The notes: generated by a model not told the origin, from the sequence alone. Positions 1-11,558 are shown, counted from the first letter of the stretch. The stretch is DNA of 64,000 nucleotides from Dermanyssus gallinae (GCA_003439945.1 QVRM01001118.1:186001-250000), one strand, 5' to 3'. Numbers and translations are program-made.

Positions 1-1409
1 CCACTCTGTGGTACCAGGCAGTGAAGGTCAAAGTGAATGGACTAAATACAACACGTTGACAGCACAGGGTTGTCAAGAAGAAGCGCGTTGCATTTTTAAT
101 CCGTTTATGATTGCACAGTAAATAATTACGTTTATAAATCAGCGTTTATGTATACCCTTAGTATGCGTTGCCTCCGCGATTGCTCGCATCGAAGTTACTG
201 AGGAAAGCAACTTAGTAAGTTCGAAAGAAGAATCAAGCAAAGCAGAAGGTAAATGTATCTGCATTTGGTGGTTCCATTTTGGCTAAGTGGCACTTACTGG
301 CTGACGAGGCTAGCGAAAATCTCGTCCGAGGTCGACTCCGATGGTTTGCTAGACGAGAGAGCCATTATCGTTTGCTACGATAGATCGTGCTGTAACAGGT
401 GTCGAAGCAGCAACTCTAGCAACCGTTCAGATGGCCGCACTGAACCGTTTTGACTAGTTTATGTTGTTGTTTGTTGTTGTTGTTTATGTTGTTGTTGTTA
501 TTGTTATTGTGTGGCTATTTACGCACGGATGATTCTCAATTTTGATTCATGCGTGCCTGTATGCAAACATACCGGAATGCACGTAAATGGAGACGCTTGG
601 TTAGTGGAGAAGCCATCGTATATACACATGCCCAGGTGACAGCGGCACGTCAGCCAACATGGCACGTCGACATTGACGGTTCGATTCGAGGTATTTCTTG
701 TGACGCTGCCGGAAAGCCAGACTATCTCTGTGGGTGTTTATGTATGTACGTTGAATAGAGGAGCAACGAGTAAGTGCCGAGGGACTTTCGGCATCAGAGA
801 ACGCGCAGTATCGGTGTCGGAGACTAACCGATGTCAAGGACGCACTAAATATTTCAACTCATAGTCGATTTTATTATTATTATTATTAGTATTACCAAAG
901 TTTAATTTTTTTTCAAATCGAAATTGTTCTCACACCTGAAAACTAAACCTTACTAATATATGACTAGTAAAATAATTTGTCACAGTTGCACGTGCTACAT
1001 CGTGTCGACTGCACTGACTGCGTGATTTAGTGTAGAGAATAGTTGTTAAGATCAACAGCTATAATTATTCTCTAATTGCTGCCGTCAGCCATGCGATAAC
1101 AGTAGTAGAAATGCTGAACACTTTACGCGGTATAGTGATGCATGTCGCTTATATAGTATATACAGAAACTGCTATCTGTAATATGTTTATACTTACGGAC
1201 CTCCTGTGTGCATACACGTCATACTTACAAAAAGATTACTAAACTCATGTGGTCAAATGGTCAAAATAGTGTGAATAAATGGGCTCAATGGTCAAAATAG
1301 TGTGATTAAAGCAGTCGATGGTGGCAGAAGATGGTGATGGTGATGATTCTTCTTCAACAATGGTGATGATTATTATTATTATTATTACACCTATAGCGAA
1401 TAAATCAAT

Positions 1410-1411
<2 letters not shown>
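1..1411. other. No gene recognised; unassigned sequence
   Basis: Short open frames here (up to about 78 codons) overlap one another on both strands and show no recognisable domain, splice-linked exon or codon bias. The only structure seen is a (GTT)n tract at 462-512 and a short (ATT)n run near 873-890. Treated as intergenic or intronic. Confidence 0.5.
462..512. repeat. (GTT)n imperfect microsatellite
   Basis: Trinucleotide GTT repeated with TTT, ATG and ATT interruptions. It belongs to the same GTT/CAA class that recurs through the window. Confidence 0.85.

Positions 1412-1458
<47 letters not shown>
1412..1458. repeat. (TA)n microsatellite
   Basis: Uninterrupted TA dinucleotide run of about 47 bp, 80 bp beyond the 3' end of the decayed non-LTR retrotransposon on the minus strand. 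Confidence 0.95.
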
Positions 1459-1460
<2 letters not shown>

Positions 1461-1538
1461 CATTTATTTATGTGTATAAGATATACAATTGTGATTTAAG
1501 AACATGTGCACAGCCCGCTTGGGGCATAACTCAAAGCA

Positions 1539-3610
1539 TTAGGTCCAGGCTAGAGCCAGGGTACCTCTAATCGAGGCGGCATTCCCTCTTTGAACATCTA
1601 ATGACAAACGTTGCAGTAAGTATTCGCCCGCCCTCTTGTCTCCTGTAGCGAGTACCAATCTTTTTCCGACATCATTAAGCAGTTTCTTCGTGAGCAGCCC
1701 AGCCCCCCCCCCCAAGCTCTCAAACGCAAGGGGTGAGAACAAGTATGGGTAGGAGACGCCTGAATACTTTCTGCACTTGGCTGCTTCCGCAAGGGCTACC
1801 GTGTGTCCAGGGCGCGCCCGCACCGACCATTGAAGGGGCTAAAGAGTCGCATCCCACACCAGCATTTGGCCCTGCTCAAAGGGAGTCAGGGTCATGCCAT
1901 CAGGTCTCTTTCCATCGTCTCGAACTAAACCAGGGGGCTCCAAGATGCATGGGTACCCTGCCGATCGCAGCGCTCTGCTAAACGTTTCGTTCAAGGCTGA
2001 GTGGCGTGCAATTCTGCCTGAACTCTGCGGACAGGAAAGCCCATGGTGGCCTAGGGAGTCGACCTCGTCACCACCGCATTTGCAGTGGTGTGGAGAAACT
2101 AGCTCTGCTCCTAACCTCAACCCGACAAGCATTCGTGTAGACTCATCGTCTAGGAGGGTACCCAGCTGAGGGCTCGGGAGGGCGTGCAGCCATGACCCTG
2201 CACCGGGCGAGGAGACTGCATGTAGCGTCGCTTTGCTAGCGGCCGTGGTTGTTCGTTCCCATAGGCCGCTCAAACGATCGTCATTTTCCAGCTCTGACCA
2301 CGCGCGCGGAAGAGAAGGAGTCTCTGGTTGAGACCCGCAGAATGCAATGGCGTCGTCCTGGGTCTGTTCAAGCGCGGCCTGTAAGTTCGCAACCGCCTGG
2401 GGGTCCAGAATAGACTCAACGCCACTAGTCGCCGAATGCAGGGAGGCGATGTGTGCTGCGACTGAAAGCGATTTTGCTTCAGGCAAGCCTAGTCCACCCT
2501 TGGCTACGGGTAAGAAGGCCTGAACTAGGGAATCGTCTTGCAACTTCAAGTTGAGTATCGATTCCAGCGCAAAACCCATCTTCGAGTTAATTTCCTCCAA
2601 AAGATCCGGGAAGACTCAAGTATTGACTCCCCTGAACAGGTAGTTCAGCCTCTACGCGGAGAAGCATGAACGCAGAAGGTACAGCCCCCGGTGAGCACCC
2701 AGCTGGGGAAGACGGTTCAGACCAATCTCGAGTTTTTCTCTCCCGCGTTTGATAGTCGGTCCAAGTTGGCGAGAAAACAGGGGTACGCCAAGTAGATCCA
2801 GGTTATCGTCTGTTACGCGGCAGCCTGGAAGTAGATTCTGTATTTCGGAGATATCAGCTGTATCTGAGCCGATTATGTGAACCTCACACTTGATTGGGTT
2901 CAGCTCCAGACCGCTGCATGCGGCAAAACTAAGTATCTTCTTTAGGTCTTCACAGACCGTAATTATGTTCTCTCCAACGACCCCGTCGTCCAAATACCAC
3001 AGGTTGAGTGGACTTTCAAGTGTGTTAACCAAGTCTTTAACGGCAAGACAAAACAGAGGGGAAGCAAGGGGATCTCCCTGTTGAATCCCTACAGCTGAAG
3101 TGAGCAGTGCCGAGGGCAAGACCAAGTGCGATGAATTACCGTAAGCCAATTTCACCTGATGATAAATGGAAGGGGCCTCATCTCCGACCACCTTTAACAA
3201 GTGATCCCTCCTGACGGTGTTAAACTCGTTTTTAAAGTCAAGCTTGACTAGCACAGATGGATCGAGTCGAGAATCAATAAAAGCCCTTGTAGCATTATTT
3301 CAGCACCCCCCTTGGTGGAGAAACCCAACTGGTGAGGCCCCACCGCTAGGCTAATAACATCTTTAGAGTCCCTCACTGCCAATTTTGCCGCGATCCTGCG
3401 TAGTACCGATGCACAAGCAATAGGTCTAAACGAGCCGTCCATCTTCTTTAGTGCAAACAGCCTCGCTCCGAAGATTAGGGGACACCACCCTGGATGCGGA
3501 GCTCCCCATCGCAGTAGATCGATTACTTTTGCGAGGGCCTTGCTAAGTCCGTCGGATGAGCAGCCGAGAGTCGGTGAAAGAAGGTCCTGTAGAAGTCGAG
3601 GTCTGATAAA
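1539..3610 (-). pseudogene. Decayed non-LTR retrotransposon (reverse transcriptase plus restriction-like endonuclease), Utopia-like
   Basis: Read on the minus strand. The reverse transcriptase begins near 3607 with fingers containing FRPIACASVLRRIAAKLAV and the motif HQLGFSTKGGAEIMLQG. The palm follows with VKLDFKNEFNTVRRDHLL, GIQQGDPLASPLFCL and the catalytic box WYLDDGVVGE. The C-terminal part carries a CCHC-type knuckle (CKCGGDEVDSLGHHGLSC), then RPDGM and VWDATL, the pattern of a restriction-like endonuclease (RLE), and a tail with LQRLSLDVQRGNAAS. One frameshift lies near 3250-3270. Past that point the rest is one frame broken by stops at 2652, near 2614 and at 1839, so no intact polyprotein is made. 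The RT/RLE order and the GGAE motif fit early-branching RLE-type elements such as the Utopia clade; that clade name comes from memory of the family and needs a search. Upstream it abuts a (TA)n tract at 3617. Confidence 0.85.
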
Positions 3611-3616
3611 ATCCAA

Positions 3617-3670
<54 letters not shown>

Positions 3671-3686
3671 GATATACATATATATG

Positions 3687-3755
<69 letters not shown>

Positions 3756-3775
3756 ATATATTATATATATATATA

Positions 3776-3834
<59 letters not shown>
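3617..3834. repeat. Long interrupted (TA)n tract
   Basis: About 218 bp of TA repeats broken by TTA, ATAG and TATACATATATATG. It directly abuts the 5' end of the retrotransposon fragment. Confidence 0.95.
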
Positions 3835-3837
<3 letters not shown>

Positions 3838-5315
3838 CCACCATATAAGTGTACACAAGGGTCACAGAAGCACGCGAATGATTCGTCAACGTCTGTTTGT
3901 TTCAACGATTCTCATTTATTTGGCTAAAGCCGCACATTCACATTATATACAGGCAAGGCTAAAAATTATCGCTACAGCGTGCTGGAATAACTTTTCCAGC
4001 AGCCAAATAATTCGCGTATACGTCTATACGACATCGAGTCAAACGAGCTCCGTCTGTCATCTATCTATTTCGAGGAGGTCGTTGGTAGTTCTTCAACTGG
4101 CCGTTATAGTAGTGGTGTATAAATAAATGTACTTGGTGTGTGTACATATCTTCAAACAACACTCTTCAGCGTGAGGTCGACACCAATCTCGCGGTCGGCT
4201 TGCCTTACGTTGTTACGCGACCTGTGCGCGTGAGTAGAAATTCATTCGCCGTCAGGCGACCAGACAAACGACTCAAAGCAAAATTCAGTCGTTCGTTGAT
4301 GTCGATGATCGATGGATGAGCGACTATGAAAGTCAAGCAATAATAAGTACACGGTCGCATGCATTCGCTTTCATAAAGCTATGTGAGAGAGTTCATTTCG
4401 AAGTACGGTCCGATGCCGACGTGCATCGGATGGCAGCCGCCAGCCGCGCATAACACACATGACTACAATACATGTACCTCAGCACTGTCCTGTGGACACT
4501 GGGCTGGGTTCGCCTGTGCGCACTCGTCATAAAAGTCATACTCTCGCCTAGTTTCCTCCTATCGTCTGTACTTCTTTTCCCGGTACTACAATATCGACTG
4601 CTACGAAGTAGGTAAGTAAGTAACGGTCCTCACTCATGTCGTTGGCGCATTGCAATCACAGTCGCAAACCAGAGTCGCAGTGCACCATATCATAAATAAG
4701 TTAACTTTTAAAATGTATCACATGGCATATGTATATAGATATATACATTCGTATACGTCTGTGTCTGCGTGTGTATGTAGCGATTTGCATATGAAACGTA
4801 CAGCGAAGTCTAGTCACGTTATTCGCGAGCAAAACATGCGGAACCTTGTCGGTATCGCAGTTGTTCGCCATTGTTCCGCATCGCACGATATGCGCCCGAA
4901 TGGTCTAAATCAAGGCTGCGCACACATGGTAAAGCAGGTTTACGAGCGGGCGCCGACGACGTAACTGCCTGCTTGTCTGCCTAAGGCATAGATAGGGGAT
5001 AATTGACGACAATGACGACAACGACTCCCAATACCGGGCTTCGTTTGCCGAACTTAGAGAGATTAGGTAGTGGGTCACCACCAAGTCTTTTGTCGGCTCG
5101 AGGTGTTTGCCTCTGGGTGTACGGCTGCGACACGTCCGCGGCAATAAGACCCCGGACACCTAAGATACCTCACTAGAGTTCGCTCACTAGAATTGTATCA
5201 TATCAGCTCTCGTCGTCATTGTCAGCATCACCATCATCATCATCACTATCATCATCATCGTCGTCGTCGTCGTCGCCATCATAATCATCTCACAATCTCA
5301 TCATGGTGTCTATTT
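3835..5315. other. No gene recognised; unassigned sequence 3' of the membrane-protein gene
   Basis: Mixed-composition DNA with only short overlapping open frames and no recognisable motif. The segment next to 5315 would contain the 3' UTR of the minus-strand gene. No convincing polyadenylation signal was picked out there. Confidence 0.45.
5224..5289. repeat. (CAT/CGT)n trinucleotide repeat
   Basis: Run of CAT and CGT triplets, about 66 bp, 30 to 90 bp beyond the stop codon of the minus-strand gene and probably within its 3' UTR. Confidence 0.8.
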
Positions 5316-6272
5316 TCATTTGACAGCCATTGGCCGGTGGATGAGCACCTTGAACTTGTTGCCGTGCTTCTGCATAATGATGGTCTTGTCATACCGTAAC
5401 AACTCGTGCTCGCTCGACTGTATCGCCTGCACGTGAAAGCTAAACTGTGGCGACGACCTCATCTTCGGATCTTCCGCACTCTTCCCGGTCGACGTTTCGG
5501 TATCGGGCGGTGCGATTCGGTCTTTGAGCGCGTCCTTCGACTCGGCCCGGCCGCCGACCACGAAATCGCAGCCGGTCGTCGACCACGTGTTCTGTTGGCA
5601 GATATCGCCGAGGCTGTTGGTTCGGCCGTAGCGCGTGAGCGTCGCCAGCACCTCACCGGGCGGCGTCGGCTGGGCCACGAACACGACCGTGTTGAAGCCG
5701 TGCGTCTCGCCTTTGGCGTACTGCACCGTGTAGAAGATCGTCTTGCCGCGCGCGTCGTCGCGGAGGCCCACAGCTGTGCACTCTTGGCAGTGACGCACGG
5801 TCAGCCGGTCGCTGATCGCGTCGTTCGCCTGCATCTCGCGCCAGGCGAGCTCGGTTTTGCGCCACGCGTCGAGCGTGTTCTTGAACGCGCTCCCGTCGAC
5901 GTTGTGACTTCGGGTGTCGACGACGAGCACCAAGATCTGTAGGACGCGCTGTGGAGTCGGCGTCGTCGTTGCAGGCTCCACGTTTGGGTCGTGCTGATGA
6001 TGCTGCTGCTGTTGCTGCTGCACGGTGGAACCTAGACCGCCTCCGTGCTGCGACGGATCGAGGCCGTGTTGTTCGGTCGAGTTCAGCAGCGCGTGCTCGT
6101 CGTCCCGTGACAGCTGGCCGGTCCGGTTGGCCGTTCCCGTGAGGTACTTGACGACGTCGGTACAGAACAGCACGTACACCACGGTGACGACCAACGCCAC
6201 GAGAAACACGAGCGAGATCAGCACGATGGAAATCCGGCAGCAACCCCATCGTCGCGGCTTCTCGTTGGACGC
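5316..6272 (-). CDS. Terminal coding exon of an unrecognised single-pass membrane protein
   Basis: 318 codons plus TGA, read on the minus strand from a splice acceptor (TCTTTCAG at 6280-6273) in phase 0. The exon starts ASNEKPRRWGCC, a basic cytoplasmic-type stretch. A hydrophobic segment of about 24 residues follows (ISIVLISLVFLVALVVTVVY and on), then a long hydrophilic region. The positive-before-TM layout predicts a type II protein with the C-terminus outside. The ectodomain has two N-glycosylation sequons (NRT, NST), a short Q/H-rich run and cysteines in HCQEC, DICQQN and TTGCDF, suggesting two disulphides. The core from about LQILVLVVDTRSHNVDG to KVLIHRPMAVK looks folded. The exon is strongly GC-rich with high GC at third positions, unlike its AT-rich surroundings, which supports real coding. 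I do not recognise the family. A longish open frame on the opposite strand is its shadow. Confidence 0.65.
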   Translation of the reverse strand, partial: ASNEKPRRWGCCRISIVLISLVFLVALVVTVVYVLFCTDVVKYLTGTANRTGQLSRDDEHALLNSTEQHGLDPSQHGGGLGSTVQQQQQQHHQHDPNVEPATTTPTPQRVLQILVLVVDTRSHNVDGSAFKNTLDAWRKTELAWREMQANDAISDRLTVRHCQECTAVGLRDDARGKTIFYTVQYAKGETHGFNTVVFVAQPTPPGEVLATLTRYGRTNSLGDICQQNTWSTTGCDFVVGGRAESKDALKDRIAPPDTETSTGKSAEDPKMRSSPQFSFHVQAIQSSEHELLRYDKTIIMQKHGNKFKVLIHRPMAVK

Positions 6273-7248
6273 CTGAAAGAAGAGAGGAGAAGCTCGAATG
6301 TGAGCGAGGTTCAGCTCACGCGACGGTCGCCGATATCAGGAATTGTGCTTTGCTTAGTCGTCCGAAACTAGTATCCGAAGGGGAAACGAAATAATCCAAC
6401 CATCATTTAAAAAAAATCCATCCCCACAAAACAAAAAGAAGGCCAAGTTGGCAAGTTTCCCTGCGCCTGCCAACATACAGCGCGCTATATACGGTAGTCG
6501 AAACCATGCAGAAACCGCTGCGTACGGTATTGCTGTGTTGTCAATTCATTCATACAAACTCAGTTGTCCCCAGCAGGCTTGAAATTGCTGGCGCGTTTGC
6601 GTTCTAGTTTGTTGTCATTTCGGCTATTACTCAACAAGACACCAGAAAATACTACATCATAACGTATCATGTTAGGATCAGAGTACACTAGCCGTAGCTG
6701 CTAGATCAATTTGTAATCGTAGCATAAAAACCTATGCATGTACATTCGGACGTTATGCGATCGTGAATAGTGTCGCTTAAGCTTACAGTGCCGCGTGATG
6801 TTGCACCGAGGTAGACACAGTGGGCATTCGCATGCACCTAGCTAAATAAATAAAATAATAAAATAAACAAATGAGAAATTTATCTCGTGACCTGGCAACG
6901 CAGACGAAACTTCGTATCACGCATAAAATATCATGACATTTTGACCCGGCAGATGTCCCGGTGGCGACATCCCTAATCTTCGAGAAGCTAACCCTATTCT
7001 TGCGTTCATCTCAGTTTGTTTTGCCAACTTGCTAACTTTCAAACTTCATCTTCTTTTTAACTTACTGCACGAATGTTTTACTGATTAGCGAGGGTAAGAC
7101 AACCGAGGACGTACCGCCAAATAAATTCCAAACATATTTCTTATGTTGAAATCATATACACATATATTATACTGTAATGGTATACTATCGTTATTACTAT
7201 TGATACTATTGATAATTGATGCGGACGACCGTTTGTTGGTTCACGTAC
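6273..7248 (-). other. Intron of the membrane-protein gene
   Basis: 976 bp between a GTACGT donor (7248-7243) and a pyrimidine-rich TCTTTCAG acceptor (6280-6273), both on the minus strand. Both flanking exons are phase 0 at this junction. The intron is AT-rich with no internal open frame of note. Confidence 0.6.
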
Positions 7249-7415
7249 CTCAAGTGACGCAGCCGACTTTTTCTTCTCGAGCGACATGTAGGCGGTATCG
7301 AGGAACGTTTTACCCTTCTCTGAAGGTCCGGGCTGACGTATAGTATTGTTATGTCGCATCATCTGCCCGATTAGATTGCGTCCACTGGCCCACTTCGGCC
7401 AGATGGGCGTCTCGG
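7249..7415 (-). CDS. Upstream exon of the membrane-protein gene
   Basis: Minus-strand exon bounded by a TTTGTTGTGTGTTTGCAG acceptor (AG at 7417-7416) and a GAG|GTACGT donor. It encodes ETPIWPKWASGRNLIGQ, then MMRHNN, and ends TAYMSLEKKKSAASLE. It joins the terminal exon in phase 0, giving SLEKKKSAASLE-ASNEKPRRWGCC, a lysine/arginine-rich juxtamembrane region as expected on the cytoplasmic side. Two consecutive Met codons at 7362 and 7359 could be the start. Alternatively the reading continues into another exon, since the frame is open to the acceptor in phase 1. I did not find the preceding exon or a promoter. Confidence 0.55.
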
Positions 7416-7934
7416 CTGCAAACACACAACAAATGGACCTCATAAGTATAAACTGCAAACAAGAGACATAGCTCAGTGGCTAATAAACCACTTCATAACA
7501 TCGTTCAAGCACAGCAAGAAAAAAATATATATATATATATTAATTTATCTAGTGGTCTACCTGGTATCAATTGTGCAACTGGTTACATCTGTTTGTGCAG
7601 TGATTGGTCAAATGCACCAGACACTTCCGTCTAATGGCATCAAACGTCTACATTCTTAGCCACCTCCATCCATCACCATGGTTATCATTACAAAGTTTGT
7701 GTATGGAGAACGCTAGCTCATTGCGGAATTAAATTGAAATAGCCGAACTTTTTACCAACCGCACGCTCCGGATGCATTAGCGTTGTTGTTGCAGACTCGT
7801 CTTAAAAACGCCTAAAAGACTTAACTATGTAATTATCTTGACCCGATCCAGGTATATACTGGGCATTGGGAAGAACAGTGTAATAGCCTAGCCTATATTA
7901 GGTAATAAACAACGTATTCTATGTACTAACACCC

Positions 7935-7990
<56 letters not shown>

Positions 7991-8059
7991 AGATGGGTAT
8001 ACAACTTCATAATTTCAACATAAAGCCTCTATTAAGAAGTAAGATCCAATTAAGAAGTA

Positions 8060-8099
<40 letters not shown>

Positions 8100-8172
8100 C
8101 TAACTACAGCTTTGCTTAGCTAATATAATACGCCTAATATGTAGTTAGTTATAATTAGACCGAACACTTTCT
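7416..8172. other. No gene recognised; includes two (TA)n tracts
   Basis: Any upstream exon of the minus-strand gene should lie here or beyond, but none was identified. (TA)n tracts lie at about 7937-7980 and 8066-8098. Just after the second is a 14-nt inverted repeat (arms 8095-8108 and 8140-8153, TATAACTAACTACA). Confidence 0.5.
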
Positions 8173-8790
8173 GTGAAAGTCGATACAATACTGGATGGCT
8201 CCTATTTCAAAATTGGCGCGAGCTTTCTTTTCGACGACAAACATTGGCAAAATTATGATTGTTCGTCTGTTAGCGCGGTGAAACATTGTTACGGGCAGAA
8301 ACTACAATATAATATGGTCAGACATGTTAGCAGATTTTTTGGCATATGCACTCTAGGTAAATATCATATCTTAGAGTGCGTCAGATTTGCCCACTTGGCC
8401 ATCCGTACAACACTGTATTCATACGTTCCGAACGTGTCACAGCTTTACAATTCTTGTAGTCTTCGTATGCATATTATTTCTGTTTTGGACTTAATAACGT
8501 ACCTGCCCCCTAACATCAAGTATCTTGAATACGCAGATGACTTAAAACTTTATTACCTCGTTCACTCGAGTGAATCCCACGCTTCTCTACATTCGGCTGT
8601 CGACGACATTGCTCAATTCCGTTTTGAAAATGGCACGCTTCTCTGACCCTTTTGTGTCGCTTCACTGTAACATTTGCCTTAAGAATATCTTGTTCTTTGT
8701 AAGCTCGCATATTGCTCTCCTGTCTGAAAGCTCCATCTGGCTAAGCATGGAAAATTAGTAGGAGGCGTTCAAAACACGTTTGTAAAGTGC
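8173..8790 (+). pseudogene. LINE reverse transcriptase fragment, Jockey/CR1-like
   Basis: The frame starting at 8173 carries ITYLPPNIKYLEYADDLKLY near 8495-8560. The YADD box with its flanks matches the catalytic palm motif of non-LTR reverse transcriptases. The following SSESHASLHSAVDDIAQF fits the segment just after YADD. In a shifted frame, KLAYCSPV-stop-KLHLAKHGKL at 8701-8760 matches the conserved C-terminal LEYCSPVW region. The frame break near 8640, an internal stop and missing intervening sequence show it is dead. It resembles the decayed LINE at 16.8-18.7 kb, which has YVDD and TYCFSVW in the same order, so both may derive from one family. Clade assignment is by motif style only. Confidence 0.7.
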
Positions 8791-8934
8791 CCTTAGAGGT
8801 TTTAGGTGCTTTTAAAGCATGACAGCTCACGTTGTTTCAAAATGACTCATTTTTTGAGCTTTTTATTTCCTCCAATTTCATTTATCTGACAAGTAAGAAA
8901 CTAGCCAACTGAGTTCCGGCGAATATCCAACAAT

Positions 8935-9380
8935 ATCTCCACACGCTGGGTCTCCAATTGGCTTCACAAAAAACCGTAGCAATTATTTTAAACGGCTTGA
9001 AACAGCCTCCACAGAATCAAAGTTTAGGTCTGGAAAAGCACCCAGTGACACCCACGTCCATAGTTAAGTACCTCAGCGTAATACTGAACAGGGCTCTCAC
9101 AGAAACACTTCATGGCGCTATGAAGCAAAAAAAGCTGCCAAGACCTCAGCAAAGCTACGAAAATTTCTCTTGCGGATCACCAGTGCAACCGACTTCCGGG
9201 GCCGTCGCTTAGCATCAGTAATAGCTAGCACCATGCTGTAGGCCACACCCTTATTGCAGCGCACTGCTATTAGGGTTACAACACCCTGTCTCCTCAACAA
9301 GACCCAAAGACCTATGGCGCTTAACATCGCAAGGCTTCCACAGCAGCCATACGAGTTCTCTCTAGGCAGATTTTCTGGAC
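8935..9380 (+). pseudogene. R1-clade non-LTR retrotransposon fragment (reverse transcriptase thumb and C-terminus)
   Basis: Reads LHTLGLQLASQKTVAIIL, then a VKYLSVILNRALTETLH segment, then, after a frame change, ITSATDFRGRRLASVIASTM and LNKTQRPMALNIARL. The order (KT box, KYLGVxLD-like box, RRRLA-SVLLYA-like box, QRPLALR-like box) is that of R1-clade elements, which have APE endonucleases and are common in arthropods. A stop replaces the Tyr expected after STML, and the frames are broken. It lies directly downstream of the Jockey/CR1-like fragment in the same orientation, which suggests nested or sequential insertions. A related fragment lies at 44.7-45.6 kb. Confidence 0.7.
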
Positions 9381-9885
9381 CCTAAAAATTAAGATTAGCA
9401 TAAAGAAGCCCCTAAATTAACGTCCGGATTGATCGGTAGAACAGGCACCCCCAGGCGAGACTGACGAGGTAAGGCACTGCTACAAATGCTGCGCCTTTTT
9501 CTACTAAGCGAAAGCCACGATCTCGCAACCTAACCGGATAATTGGTCTCCGAGACGAAAATAACTGCCGCACACAGTCGAGCAGCCTAAATGGCAATATA
9601 AAGTGGCCAGATGAAATAATCTCTAAAAGACCGTACTGCGGCCATCCCAGACAAGGACTGCAGCAAAGAGGACGGCTGAACATGAGTGGGTTTGTGATAC
9701 TTACACTACCGTGGCTTAACCAACGATTTTCGGTGCGCATCAAACATTCTACCAGTTAAACTCTATAGAAAAAAAAATCAAAAACGACCCGAATCAACGT
9801 TGAAGCGCTACGTCCTGCTGTAACGCTTGAGTATGCGACTAGAGCTGAATCGCCTTCCCATCCATTGCTAGTCTCTACCGAGCAA
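9381..9885. other. No gene recognised; possible retroelement tail
   Basis: May include the C-terminal and 3' untranslated remains of the preceding R1-type fragment. No further motif could be assigned. Confidence 0.4.
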
Positions 9886-10106
9886 AATGGCTTAGTGGCA
9901 AAAGCATTTGCCTTGCATTCGGGGAGCCTGGGTTCGAGACCCAAACCGGCCATTCCTAAATTGGTTTTCGTAATTCCCAATTTAAACAAGGTTAATGCCG
10001 GAGAGGATTAAAAATCGACCATGATCGAAAAAAAAAACGGGGAGCACAGATGTGTCAATAAAAAGAGATGGTGCATTATCATCCATTAAGTTAAAAAAAA
10101 AAAAAA
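9886..10106 (+). mobile_element. tRNA-derived SINE, copy 1
   Basis: The 5' head has an RNA polymerase III A box (TGGCTTAGTGG, about 9888-9898) and B box (GGTTCGAGACC) at the usual tRNA spacing. The anticodon-loop equivalent reads CTTGCAT, so TGC, an Ala-type anticodon. The body continues with AATTTAAACAAGGTTAATGC and a tail containing GAGCACAGATGTGTCAATAA, ending in an A-rich run (10092-10106). A second copy with near-identical body and tail lies in the opposite orientation at 39078-39288, which makes this a dispersed family. Target-site duplications are not obvious. Confidence 0.85.
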
Positions 10107-10829
10107 CAAGTAAGTCCATCTCTATTAAGATGTTCTCTTTCAGTCAACGGGTAAGGGTAACACCGTTTAGTGATAACGCCAACACCGAGTTGGGAAAACT
10201 CAACACCACGCCAGAGAGTGCCGTCGATGAGCGCCATTGCTTTGCCTAAGCTCGGCCCCACTTAACGTTCTGTAGCTCGTCAGTCAGAACTTAGTGTGAA
10301 CCAACCAATCCATCGTCGCCACCGTCGACCATCGTCATTAAGTCACACAGCACCTTACGTCGTAGAGCGGGTTTGGTCAGGGTTCCAGGAGCTCCACAGT
10401 TAATCAGGACGACCGCTTCCTTTTAATGAATGTTTTGCGAAATCGCCGACTTATTGCTCTCCAATTACAACAGCAGCTGTTGTGTAGTGCTCTCGGGCTA
10501 ACTGTAAGTGCCGTTTGCCATAACCTCATCTTCAAACGCACGACAACGCGAGGCCGCATAGCGCTGTGTGTGTGTGTGTGTGTTTGCACTGCAGGGCGAC
10601 TTCGCAGAAACTGGAATTAGCTTAATGAAGTGGCTAGCGTCGTCTCTCGACACGTAGAATCCATCAAACACATGTGAACTGCGCGGAGGCAATTTTTCAA
10701 AGCCAGAATACCAGCTCCATCAAGGAGGCTACATGCGAATAGTAGAATAGTAGTATCTTACCACAATTCATTTACAACGAGTTTGTTATTTTTCATGTTT
10801 ATATATATACTTGTGTATACGTAAACCAT
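10107..10829. other. No gene recognised
   Basis: Contains a (GT)n run at 10566-10583 and small overlapping frames without recognisable content. Confidence 0.45.
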
Positions 10830-10933
10830 AATATATATATATATATATATATATATAGTATTGTGATGATTTATTAATCATTTACAATTCGTTTGCACAC
10901 TCGGCAGTGCTCGCCTCTTATATTAATATCTTA

Positions 10934-11041
<108 letters not shown>

Positions 11042-11141
11042 AATGTATCTATAAATATATAGAGTATTGTGATGATTTATTAATCATTCACAATTCGTTT
11101 GCACACTCGGCAGTGCTCGCCTCTTATATTATATATATATA

Positions 11142-11267
11142 TATACAAATGTATCTATAAATATATAGAGTATTGTGATGATTTATTAATCATTCACAAT
11201 TCGTTTGCACACTGGGCAGTGCTCGCCTATTTATATTAATCTCTTAATTATATATATATATACATTT

Positions 11268-11303
<36 letters not shown>

Positions 11304-11405
11304 GAGATTAATATAAATAGGCGAGCACTGCCGAGTGTGCAAACGAATTGTGAATGATTAATAAATCATCACAATACTCTATATATTTATAGATACATTT
11401 GTATA
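11142..11405. repeat. Near-perfect inverted repeat with 109-nt arms around a TA core
   Basis: Left arm 11142-11250, right arm 11297-11405, 46-nt TA-rich spacer. Read by eye, the arms pair throughout with a single obvious mismatch (CTGGGCAG against CTCGGCAG). It could extrude as a cruciform or fold as a hairpin RNA. No coding content. Confidence 0.9.
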
Positions 11406-11479
11406 TATATATATACATATATATATAATATATTAATATAAGAGGCGAGCACTGCCGAGTGTGCAAATATATACATATA

Positions 11480-11482
11480 CAA

Positions 11483-11558
<76 letters not shown>

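Noticed and set aside
5406..5942. 178-codon plus-strand frame rich in Arg, Val and Ala
   Set aside because: Exactly antisense to the GC-rich terminal exon of the membrane-protein gene; shadow frame caused by high GC.
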